From positions 3,038,001 through 3,102,000 of the forward strand of contig NZ_CP157575.1 of NCBI RefSeq assembly GCF_051628905.1: DNA of 64,000 bases. The letters are read 5' to 3'. Position 1 is the first letter of the stretch, and each line of letters opens with the position of its first letter. Shown piece by piece: positions 1 to 6,083 of the stretch. The notes beneath the pieces were generated by a model. The model did not search any database. It had not been told where the DNA came from and saw only the letters and a list, made by a program, of their open reading frames with translations. Source of the DNA: Asaia sp037151935 (GTDB taxonomy: Bacteria; Pseudomonadota; Alphaproteobacteria; Acetobacterales; Acetobacteraceae). Position numbers and translations under genes: made by a program.

Positions 1-498
1 CTCAAACAGTTTCTGGTCACCCAAGGCACTGAGGAAACGGCTCTCGGCCCCGTTCTGGCGATCATCACCGCGCGCTACGAAGATCATGCGGTCGAGCTCG
101 TGGCGGTTGCCAAAGGCTGGCAATTCCGGACGCGGCCCGAAATCGCGCCGGCGCTCACACGCATCATCGAGAAACCCCGGCGTCTGAGCCGTTCCGCCAT
201 GGAAACGCTCGCAATCATCGCCTATCATCAGCCCTGCACGCGCGCCGATATCGAAGGCATACGCGGCGTTTCGCTGAGTCAGACCGTGCTCGACACGCTG
301 ATCGAGGATGGACTGATCATGCCGAAAGGGCGCAAGGAAGTGCCGGGTCGGCCCATTCTCTGGGGGACTTCGGCGCATTTTCTCAGCAGTTTCGGCCTGA
401 GCGATCTTGGCGCTCTTCCGCGTCGTGACGAGTTGCTGCTCGATCCCGATGCAGCAGGGCAGGCAGGCCGGGTCGTGACCCAGCAGGGCATAAAATAG
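1..498 (+). CDS. scpB: ScpB, segregation and condensation protein B (5' partial)
   Basis: The frame is open from the first base of the window, so the N-terminus lies outside it. ScpB is the winged-helix kleisin-associated subunit of the SMC-ScpAB condensin that organises and segregates the chromosome. The visible part has the family's two winged-helix cores, including the stretch RSAMETLAIIAYHQPCTRAD followed by EGIRGVSLSQTVLDTLIEDG and a GRPILWGTS segment. The next gene is tatB, 38 bases on, on the same strand. This scp-tat-serS order is widespread in Alphaproteobacteria and supports the call. No terminator is visible before tatB, so co-transcription is likely (inference). Confidence 0.93.
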   Translation, partial: LKQFLVTQGTEETALGPVLAIITARYEDHAVELVAVAKGWQFRTRPEIAPALTRIIEKPRRLSRSAMETLAIIAYHQPCTRADIEGIRGVSLSQTVLDTLIEDGLIMPKGRKEVPGRPILWGTSAHFLSSFGLSDLGALPRRDELLLDPDAAGQAGRVVTQQGIK

Positions 499-536
499 GC
501 GCCTCGTTTATCGGGCTTTTGTGATGAGTGGGGAAG

Positions 537-1169
537 ATGTTCGATTTTAGCTGGTCGGAAATTGCGCTGATCGTCATTGTGGCGCTGGTTTTCATCGGCC
601 CCAAGGACATGCCGACCGCCATTCGCGCCGTCAGCCGGGGCCTCAAGGCGATACGTCGCATGGCGTCGGAATTTCAGGGGCATGTGGACGAGATGGTGCG
701 GGAAGCCGATCTCGGCGAGGCGCGCGATCATCTGCGCGATCTCAAGCGTTTCGATTTCCGTGACCGCATCGCCCGCACGATCGACTCAGACCAGACCATC
801 AGCAAAAGCCTCGATTTCAGGCCGCCGCCATCTCTGTCTGCGCCCGCATCGGCATCGGTTGCGTCAACGGCTCCTTCCGTCATTCCGGTCAGCGGGCCGG
901 GCGTCAGCAACACCGAGACCGCTCCGGCCCGGCAGGAAGAGGCGCTAGCCCCTGCTATTCTGCCGCCTTTGACGGCGCGCCGCCTGAATCATGAAAAGAC
1001 ACTCTGGCACGCGCCTTCGGTCATACCGCCATTGCGTGTCATCCATAACGGGCGGCGCGTCGCGCTCGACCCACCGCCTGAGGCGAAGACAAATTCGAGC
1101 CAAGAGGCCGAGACGCCTGTATTGCCGCTTGCGACCCCAACACAGCCAGATTGTCCGACCGCGCCATGA
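537..1169 (+). CDS. tatB: Sec-independent translocase subunit TatB
   Basis: Single-span membrane subunit of the twin-arginine translocase; with TatC it forms the receptor for RR-signal substrates. The product is 210 aa: an N-terminal hydrophobic helix (about residues 5-21, IALIVIVALVFIGPKDMP, with the hinge Gly-Pro), an amphipathic helix, then a long Pro/Ala-rich cytoplasmic tail of low conservation. ATG 537 was chosen because it gives the family N-terminus MFDFSWSE and follows a GGGGAAG-type ribosome site; an in-frame GTG lies three codons upstream. The 3' end overlaps tatC in an ATGA. No tatA lies between scpB and tatB, where many Alphaproteobacteria keep it. Confidence 0.93.
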   Translation: MFDFSWSEIALIVIVALVFIGPKDMPTAIRAVSRGLKAIRRMASEFQGHVDEMVREADLGEARDHLRDLKRFDFRDRIARTIDSDQTISKSLDFRPPPSLSAPASASVASTAPSVIPVSGPGVSNTETAPARQEEALAPAILPPLTARRLNHEKTLWHAPSVIPPLRVIHNGRRVALDPPPEAKTNSSQEAETPVLPLATPTQPDCPTAP

Positions 1170-1945
1170 CGAATGAAAACTCCCTCGACGACAAGGCGAT
1201 GCCGCTGCTCGAGCATCTGGTCGAACTGCGCAAGCGCCTCATCTGGTCTCTGGCGGCGTTTATCGTCGCCTTTCTGGTCTGCTATCACTTCTCTGAGCAG
1301 ATCTATCTCTTTCTGGCCGACCCATTGGCCAAGATCATGCGCCAGCAGGGCGAGCAGCCGCATCTGATCTATACGGCGCTTTCAGAGGCGTTTTTCACCT
1401 ATGTGCGCGTTGCGGTCTTCGGGGCGATCTTCCTGTCGTTTCCGATTGTGGCCATGCAGGCCTGGATTTTCATCGCGCCGGGTCTTTACCGCAATGAGAA
1501 GCGGGCTTTTGCCCCGTTCCTGATCGCAACCCCGCTCATGTTCCTGCTTGGCGCGACCATGGCGTATTACTTCATTTTTCCCATCGCCTGGCGTTTCTTC
1601 CTGTCCTTCCAGACAGCCCCGGCGGGTTCTCATGGCATGCATATCGAGTTGCAGGCCAAGGTCTCGGATTATCTCTCTCTGGTGATGAAGCTGATCCTTG
1701 CCTTCGGTGCCGCCTTCGAGTTGCCCGTGGTGCTGACGCTTCTGGCGCGTGTGGGAATCGTCACCTCGGCAGGGCTCAGGAAATTCCGTCGTTACGCCAT
1801 CGTGGGGGCCACGGTAATCGCGGCGATACTGGCGCCGCCCGATGTGATCACCCAGGTGGGTCTCGCCGTGCCACTGATCTTTCTGTATGAAATCTCGATC
1901 TTTACGGCACGCCTGGTCGAGCCACGCGCTGTTGCGATCGACTAG
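1166..1945 (+). CDS. tatC: Sec-independent translocase subunit TatC
   Basis: Polytopic inner-membrane core of the Tat translocon, which recognises the twin-arginine signal and transports folded proteins. The product is 259 aa, normal for the family, with six hydrophobic segments. Family signatures visible are MPLLEHLVELRKRL near the N-terminus (the conserved HLxELR), the SFPIVAMQAWIFIAPGLYRNEKR loop-helix, and AFGAAFELPVV near the fourth helix. Start ATG 1166 overlaps the tatB stop as ATGA, implying translational coupling; an earlier TTG in the same frame is less likely. Periplasmic cofactor-bearing oxidases of acetic acid bacteria make Tat export relevant, but substrates cannot be read from this locus. 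Confidence 0.95.
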   Translation: MTNENSLDDKAMPLLEHLVELRKRLIWSLAAFIVAFLVCYHFSEQIYLFLADPLAKIMRQQGEQPHLIYTALSEAFFTYVRVAVFGAIFLSFPIVAMQAWIFIAPGLYRNEKRAFAPFLIATPLMFLLGATMAYYFIFPIAWRFFLSFQTAPAGSHGMHIELQAKVSDYLSLVMKLILAFGAAFELPVVLTLLARVGIVTSAGLRKFRRYAIVGATVIAAILAPPDVITQVGLAVPLIFLYEISIFTARLVEPRAVAID

Positions 1946-1967
1946 GCTTTAACGGGAAACGACTACG

Positions 1968-3230
1968 ATGCATGACTTGCGCGCCCTCCGCGCCGATCCG
2001 GCCGGTTTTGATGCCGCTCTGGCCCGTCGTGGCCTGTCGCCCGTCGCCGGTGATCTGGTTCGTCGCGATGAGGAGCGCCGTGCTGCCCTTCAGGTGCTTC
2101 AGGAGCAGCAGGCCCAGCGCAAGGTGCTGGCGAAGGAAATCGGCCAGGGCAAGAAAACCGGTCAGGACACGAGTGCGCTCGAACAGAAAGCCGTCGAGCT
2201 GCGCGATCATATCGCTGTCCTCGAAGCCACCGCCTCGCAGATCGAAGGCGAGATCAGCGGCGTTCTCGCGAGCCTTCCCAACCGTGTCGATGAAACCGTG
2301 CCCGACGGGCGCGATGAAGAGGCTAATCAGGTCGTTCATCAATGGGGTGAGGTACCGGTTTTCGATTTCGAGCCGAAGCAGCATTTCGAACTTGGCGAGC
2401 AGCTCGGTCTGATGGATTTTCCCACAGCCGCCAAGCTTTCCGGTGCACGTTTTACCGTCCTGCGCGGCGCGCTTGCCCGTCTGGAGCGGGCGCTGGGTCA
2501 GTTTATGCTCGACACTCACACCCAGGAATTCGGCTATAGCGAGACCATCGTGCCGCTGCTCGTCAATGATGCGGCAATGTATGGCACTGACAAGCTGCCC
2601 AAATTCGCCGAGGATTCCTTTCAGACGACCGATGGCCGCTGGCTGATCCCGACGGCAGAAGTGCCGCTGACGGCCAGCATGGCGGGCGATATTCTCGACG
2701 CCAAATCGCTGCCCCTGCGCATGACGGCGCTCTCCAACTGCTTCCGTTCCGAAGCGGGCTCTGCCGGGCGCGACGTGCGCGGCATGTTGCGTCAGCATCA
2801 GTTCAGCAAGGTCGAGCTGGTTTCCGTCACCACGCCGGAGGCGAGTGCGGATGAGCATGAGCGCATGACGCGCTGCGCCGAGAGCATTCTCGAACGCCTG
2901 AATATTCCCTATCGCCGTATGCTACTTTGTGCGGGCGATACCGGGTTCGGCGCCGCCAAAACCTTCGACCTTGAAGGCTGGCTGCCGGGTCAGAAAGCCT
3001 GGCGCGAGATTTCCTCCTGCTCCAACACGCGCGATTTTCAGGCGCGCCGCATGAATGCGCGTTACCGCGGCGAAAACGGCCCGGCTTTCGTGCATACGCT
3101 CAACGGCTCGGGCCTTGCGGTCGGCCGCACATTGATAGCGGTCATGGAAAATGGCCAGACGGCAGAGGGCGTCATTGAGATTCCGGCGGCTCTTCAGCCT
3201 TATATGGGCGGGCTGACCCGTATCGGCTGA
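1968..3230 (+). CDS. serS: Seryl-tRNA synthetase
   Basis: Charges tRNA-Ser, and tRNA-Sec where present, with serine. The product is 420 aa. The N-terminal part (about residues 1-110) is the long antiparallel coiled-coil arm that grips the tRNA variable loop. The rest is a class II catalytic domain with motif 2 around NCFRSEAGSAGRDVRGMLRQ and motif 3 around LNGSGLAVGRTLIAVMEN. It lies 22 bases after tatC on the same strand, as in other Alphaproteobacteria, and is probably the last gene of the scp-tat-serS run. The ORF is intact, with nothing unusual. Confidence 0.97.
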   Translation: MHDLRALRADPAGFDAALARRGLSPVAGDLVRRDEERRAALQVLQEQQAQRKVLAKEIGQGKKTGQDTSALEQKAVELRDHIAVLEATASQIEGEISGVLASLPNRVDETVPDGRDEEANQVVHQWGEVPVFDFEPKQHFELGEQLGLMDFPTAAKLSGARFTVLRGALARLERALGQFMLDTHTQEFGYSETIVPLLVNDAAMYGTDKLPKFAEDSFQTTDGRWLIPTAEVPLTASMAGDILDAKSLPLRMTALSNCFRSEAGSAGRDVRGMLRQHQFSKVELVSVTTPEASADEHERMTRCAESILERLNIPYRRMLLCAGDTGFGAAKTFDLEGWLPGQKAWREISSCSNTRDFQARRMNARYRGENGPAFVHTLNGSGLAVGRTLIAVMENGQTAEGVIEIPAALQPYMGGLTRIG

Positions 3231-3373
3231 CGCCTGCGAAGTCCCGCTCGCCGGGGTATTTCAGGGTTGGGCGGATCACTGTGATGCTGCCCTTTCCTGT
3301 ACGGGCATGAGCCCGAACGACCGATGCCGGAGCTGAAACGGGCTGCGACATCGCCAAGCGAAGGAAGACGATC

Positions 3374-5110
3374 ATGCGCCTGACAGAACCTACCTTGCAT
3401 GCAGACAGGCTGCTGGTTCTGCTGCGACAGATCGTCGGGACGCCGCATGTGCTGGTCGCGCCTCATGCGACGGCGCCCTACAGCAAGGGCTACCGCTTCG
3501 GTTCGGGCAAGGTGAGGGCTGTCATACGCCCGCGCACCCTGGTGGAATTCTGGCGTGTGGCCGAGCTTTGCGTGGCCGCAGACCAGATCATGATCGTTCA
3601 GGCCGCCAATACGGGCCTGACGGGTGGCTCCACCCCTGATGGCAATAATTATGATCGTCCGGTCATTCTTATCAACACGCGTCGTCTGCGCGGCATGCAT
3701 CTGCTTGGGGGAGGCAGGCAGGTGATCTGCCTGCCCGGTACGACCTTGCACAAGCTCGAAACCTCTCTGGCCCGTCACGGGCGTGAGCCGCATTCCGTCA
3801 TCGGGTCATCCTGCATCGGCGCGTCGGTTCTGGGCGGAATCAGCAACAACTCGGGTGGGGCGCTGGTGCAGCGCGGCCCTGCTTATACCGAGATGGCGCT
3901 TTTCGGTCGGGTAACGGCAGAGGGGCGGCTCGAACTCGTCAATCGTCTGGGCATCAAGCTCGATGACGACCCGATCAAGGCACTCACCCGGCTTGAAAGT
4001 GGGGCTTTCACCGCCGATGAAATCGAATGGACGTCGGCCAAGGGGCATGACAACCGCTATGTCGACCATGTGCGCGATGTCGAAGCCGATACGCCTGCAC
4101 GTTATAATCAGGATAAGTCGCGCTGGTTCGATGCCTCAGGCTGCGCAGGCAAGCTCATCGTCTTTGCCGTGCGTGTCGATTCCTTCCCGGCAGAGAAGAA
4201 CAGCCAGGTTTTCTATATCGGTACCAACAGCACGGCGGCGCTTGAATCTCTGCGCCGTCACCTGCTGACTGCCTATGATGAAGTGCCGATCGCAGGCGAG
4301 TATATGCATCGTGACGCGTTTCGTATTGCCGAGGCCTATGGCCGCGATACGGTGGCGCTTATCCGCTACGCCGGAACACGCGCCATTCCGCGCCTTTTCG
4401 CCGCCAAGGCCTGGCTCGACGATTTTTTCTCAGGAAAAAGCTTCCTGCCGGAAAATCTCACCGACCGCTTCATGCAGAAAATCGGGCGTTTTCTGCCCAA
4501 CCAGATCCCCGAGAAAATGCGGGTTTTCGAGCAGCGCTTCGAACACCACCTGATGCTGCGCGTGTCAGCCACGCTTGCGCCGAAAATTCGGGCATATCTG
4601 GAAAACCCTGCGACGAGAAGCGAGGGGGGGCAGGAAGAAACCGGCTGGTTCGCCTGCACCGAAGATGAGGGCAAACGCGCTTTTCTGCATCGTTTCGCGG
4701 CCGCTGGCGCCGCGCTCCGCTATTGCAGGGTTCTGGGCCGCAAGGCTGGCGACATCGTGGCGCTGGACATCGCCTTGCGCCGTAACGACACGCAGTGGTT
4801 CGAGAAATTACCCGAGGTGCTGGAAGCCCGTATCGAACACAAGCTCTATTACGGACATTTTCTATGCCACGTGATGCATCAGGATTATGTGCTGAAGCCG
4901 GGAGAGTCAGCCGAGGCGGTCGAACACGAGATGCTCAAACTGCTCGATGCGCGCGGGGCACGCTATCCGGCGGAGCATAATCTCGGTCATCTCTACGAGG
5001 CTGGCGATGCGATACTTGCCCATTACCGGGATCTGGACCCGTGCAACTGTCTTAATCCCGGTATTGGAAGGTCGACAAGGAAGAGAGACTGGAAAGCAGA
5101 GTTGATTTGA
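3374..5110 (+). CDS. dld: Quinone-dependent D-lactate dehydrogenase
   Basis: Peripheral inner-membrane flavoprotein that oxidises D-lactate to pyruvate and reduces quinone. The product is 578 aa, close to the E. coli Dld length of about 570. The N-terminal FAD-binding (FAD_binding_4/PCMH) fold shows AANTGLTGGSTPDG and SSCIGASVLGGISNNSGGAL. The C-terminal half matches the Dld-specific membrane-binding region, including YYGHFLCHVMHQDYVLKPG and the C-terminal LNPGIG. ATG 3374 is preceded by a GAAGGAAG ribosome site. It stands alone on the plus strand and is followed by a long stem-loop at 5128-5166. In acetic acid bacteria such an enzyme supplies the respiratory chain from lactate, which fits the bd-type oxidase elsewhere in the window. 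Confidence 0.93.
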   Translation: MRLTEPTLHADRLLVLLRQIVGTPHVLVAPHATAPYSKGYRFGSGKVRAVIRPRTLVEFWRVAELCVAADQIMIVQAANTGLTGGSTPDGNNYDRPVILINTRRLRGMHLLGGGRQVICLPGTTLHKLETSLARHGREPHSVIGSSCIGASVLGGISNNSGGALVQRGPAYTEMALFGRVTAEGRLELVNRLGIKLDDDPIKALTRLESGAFTADEIEWTSAKGHDNRYVDHVRDVEADTPARYNQDKSRWFDASGCAGKLIVFAVRVDSFPAEKNSQVFYIGTNSTAALESLRRHLLTAYDEVPIAGEYMHRDAFRIAEAYGRDTVALIRYAGTRAIPRLFAAKAWLDDFFSGKSFLPENLTDRFMQKIGRFLPNQIPEKMRVFEQRFEHHLMLRVSATLAPKIRAYLENPATRSEGGQEETGWFACTEDEGKRAFLHRFAAAGAALRYCRVLGRKAGDIVALDIALRRNDTQWFEKLPEVLEARIEHKLYYGHFLCHVMHQDYVLKPGESAEAVEHEMLKLLDARGARYPAEHNLGHLYEAGDAILAHYRDLDPCNCLNPGIGRSTRKRDWKAELI

Positions 5111-5127
5111 GGGGAGAAAGAGGGTCT

Positions 5128-5166
5128 GGCCCATCGTTTTTCCTGTCGCAAGAAAACCGGTGGGCC
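5128..5166. terminator. Long stem-loop at the end of dld
   Basis: GGCCCA at 5128-5133 pairs with TGGGCC at 5161-5166. The stem continues inward through TCG/CGG-type pairs and a T-run against an A-run, with one mismatch. It lies 18 bases after the dld stop and just beyond the stop of the minus-strand mini-ORF (5178), so it could end transcription from both sides. There is no downstream U-tract, so function as an intrinsic terminator is only plausible. Confidence 0.5.
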
Positions 5167-5177
5167 TGAGGGCTGAG

Positions 5178-5279
5178 TTACGGTGGCCCTACACCTTTAT
5201 AGTCGGCATCTGCGGAGAAAACCCTGATGGCGTTCATGGTTTTCGAAATCAATGTGCTTACGGAAAGAGCAGACGACAT
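5178..5279 (-). CDS. Mini-ORF copy 1, 33 aa, unknown function
   Basis: A 33-codon frame starting at ATG 5279 and ending in TAA at 5178. The start is preceded by AAGAAGGA (5288-5295), eight bases upstream, an excellent Shine-Dalgarno arrangement. The peptide begins MSSALSVST and ends YKGVGPP, with no transmembrane segment or signal peptide. A paralogue of exactly the same length lies 312 bases upstream on the same strand and shares 19 of 33 residues. Six codons differ silently between the copies, four of them consecutive in the C-terminal GVGP, which argues for selection on the peptide. I do not recognise a family. It could instead be a leader peptide or a regulatory RNA whose ORF is incidental. 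Confidence 0.55.
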   Translation of the reverse strand: MSSALSVSTLISKTMNAIRVFSADADYKGVGPP

Positions 5280-5324
5280 ATCTGTATTCCTTCTTCACAT
5301 GGCGCGAGAGCGCTCTATTTCGCG
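5280..5324 (-). promoter_or_regulatory. Conserved leader of mini-ORF 1: hairpin plus Shine-Dalgarno
   Basis: Reading on the minus strand, a hairpin with stem CGCGA/TCGCG (5320-5324 with 5303-5307) encloses a palindromic AGAGCGCTCT. It is followed by an invariant spacer and AAGAAGGA before the start codon. Across leader and start, 36 bases (5270-5305) are identical to copy 2 (5582-5617). The stem bases differ from copy 2 in a paired way (G-C in one copy, A-T in the other), which suggests a conserved RNA structure. Confidence 0.5.
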
Positions 5325-5489
5325 TTGGCCGTGTTTTGCTTCTTTCCCGCTGAAAGCTCTGTAAGCCTCTACGCTGAAATTTCGGCAAAAGGTTAGAGGA
5401 GAGGGAAAGAGAGGGTGAGGGAAAAGCGGCGTCTGAGTCCCTGTGATCGCTCTAATCGAAGAGAGAGACCATAGGGATCTGCTGTCCCC

Positions 5490-5591
5490 TTACGGGGGGC
5501 CGACGCCCCGACATTTGGTATCTGCGAAGAAAACCCGGTAAGAGGCCGTAGTTTTCGGCGAAAATGTGCTTACGGAAAAACCAGACGACAT
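5490..5591 (-). CDS. Mini-ORF copy 2, 33 aa, unknown function
   Basis: A 33-codon frame from ATG 5591 to TAA 5490, with AAGAAGGA at 5600-5607, again eight bases before the start. The peptide begins MSSGFSVST, contains RVFFAD and ends CRGVGPP. Positions shared with copy 1 are MSS, SVST, KT, RVF, AD and the terminal GVGPP. No gaps separate the copies, and both end in TAA at the same alignment position. The other open frame over the same DNA loses its stop in one copy and does not show the silent-change pattern. Function is unknown. It is not hydrophobic, which argues against a classic type I toxin. Confidence 0.55.
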   Translation of the reverse strand: MSSGFSVSTFSPKTTASYRVFFADTKCRGVGPP

Positions 5592-5637
5592 ATCTGTATT
5601 CCTTCTTCACATGGCGCAAAATGCGCACTATTTTGCG
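5592..5637 (-). promoter_or_regulatory. Conserved leader of mini-ORF 2: perfect 8-bp hairpin plus Shine-Dalgarno
   Basis: On the minus strand CGCAAAAT (5637-5630) pairs perfectly with ATTTTGCG (5622-5615) around a 7-base loop. Then come the shared spacer and AAGAAGGA. The first five stem pairs correspond to those of copy 1 but with A-T replacing a G-C pair. The hairpin lies immediately upstream of the ribosome site, so it could tune translation or protect the 5' end (inference). Confidence 0.5.
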
Positions 5638-5680
5638 TTGGCCGTGTTCTACTTCATTCTTCGAAGAGATTTTCGAAGAA

Positions 5681-5776
5681 TTATTTGAAGCAACCTCGGT
5701 TGCCGCAAAGAAACGCTAGCGCGGTTTTTGTGAAGAATGGAAGAACTTTCTGCGTCGTTTTGGCGAAAAAATGCAT
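5681..5776 (-). CDS. Possible mini-ORF 3, 31 aa, Phe-rich
   Basis: A 31-codon frame from ATG 5776 to TAA 5681, upstream of mini-ORF 2 on the same strand. The peptide starts MHFFAKTTQK and ends CGNRGCFK. It is not homologous to the two 33-aa frames. A GCGAGG sits directly against the start codon, too close for a good ribosome site. The last codons overlap the palindrome at 5690-5703. Listed as a candidate only; a repeat or structured RNA is equally possible. Confidence 0.2.
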   Translation of the reverse strand: MHFFAKTTQKVLPFFTKTALAFLCGNRGCFK

Positions 5777-6017
5777 CCTCGCGACAAGGCGTCGCGTGGT
5801 TTCCCAGACGGGAGAAGGCTTTGAGCGGCAAAAACATGCGAAAGAAAAGTCGGCCAGGCGAGTCGAACCGGCACAATTCGCCCTGATTGGCGCCTGAAGC
5901 CGCAGGCGATGGCATTATCCCGTTCTCAGGCGCAGCCCGGTTGGGGGCGTGAGTAGGCGATGCTGATCTCTACCCCAGACCCAGGCGAAGGCTTGTGAGG
6001 CCCATGCCGCTCTGCCA

Positions 6018-6052
6018 GGCGTGCAGATCGGCTACCCACCGATTTGCACGCC
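6018..6052. terminator. 14-bp stem-loop after the RNA helicase gene
   Basis: GGCGTGCAGATCGG (6018-6031) pairs with CCGATTTGCACGCC (6039-6052), fully paired if one G-U is allowed, around a 7-base loop. It lies 31 bases past the helicase stop on the minus strand. There is no U-run on the minus strand. It is a likely 3' processing or termination element. Confidence 0.5.
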
Positions 6053-6083
6053 CTCTTTCTGGGTTTTCAGGGGTGGGCCGGTA

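Larger units (their letters stand above)
5178..5324 (-). repeat. Direct repeat unit 1 (leader plus mini-ORF)
   Basis: First of two directly repeated units; the second is 5490-5637. They match over the leader hairpin, ribosome site, start and 33-codon frame. The ORFs align without gaps, while the leader hairpin differs by a single-base length change. The start codons are 312 bases apart. Divergence is too high for a recent duplication, so both copies have been kept for some time. Confidence 0.7.
5111..6083. other. Gene-poor intergenic region with mini-ORF array
   Basis: This is nearly a kilobase between dld (plus strand) and the RNA helicase (minus strand). It holds a stem-loop after dld, two tandem homologous minus-strand mini-ORFs with conserved leaders, a polypurine tract (5394-5426, all purine on the plus strand except one T), a 10-bp inverted repeat at 5656-5665/5672-5681, a short GCAACC/GGTTGC palindrome at 5690-5703, a possible third mini-ORF, and a stem-loop at 6018-6052. 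No standard-length gene is supported. The longer open frames here (for example 5649-5915 minus and 5995-6313 plus) lack family matches and convincing ribosome sites. Confidence 0.7.

Noticed and set aside
5178..5637. Direct repeats considered as a CRISPR array
   Set aside because: Only two units, 312 bases apart, diverged, with no regular spacers and no cas genes.
5850..5880. tRNA or tmRNA-like GGTTCGACTC on the minus strand
   Set aside because: The T-loop stem does not pair and no acceptor stem or anticodon arm could be folded around it.
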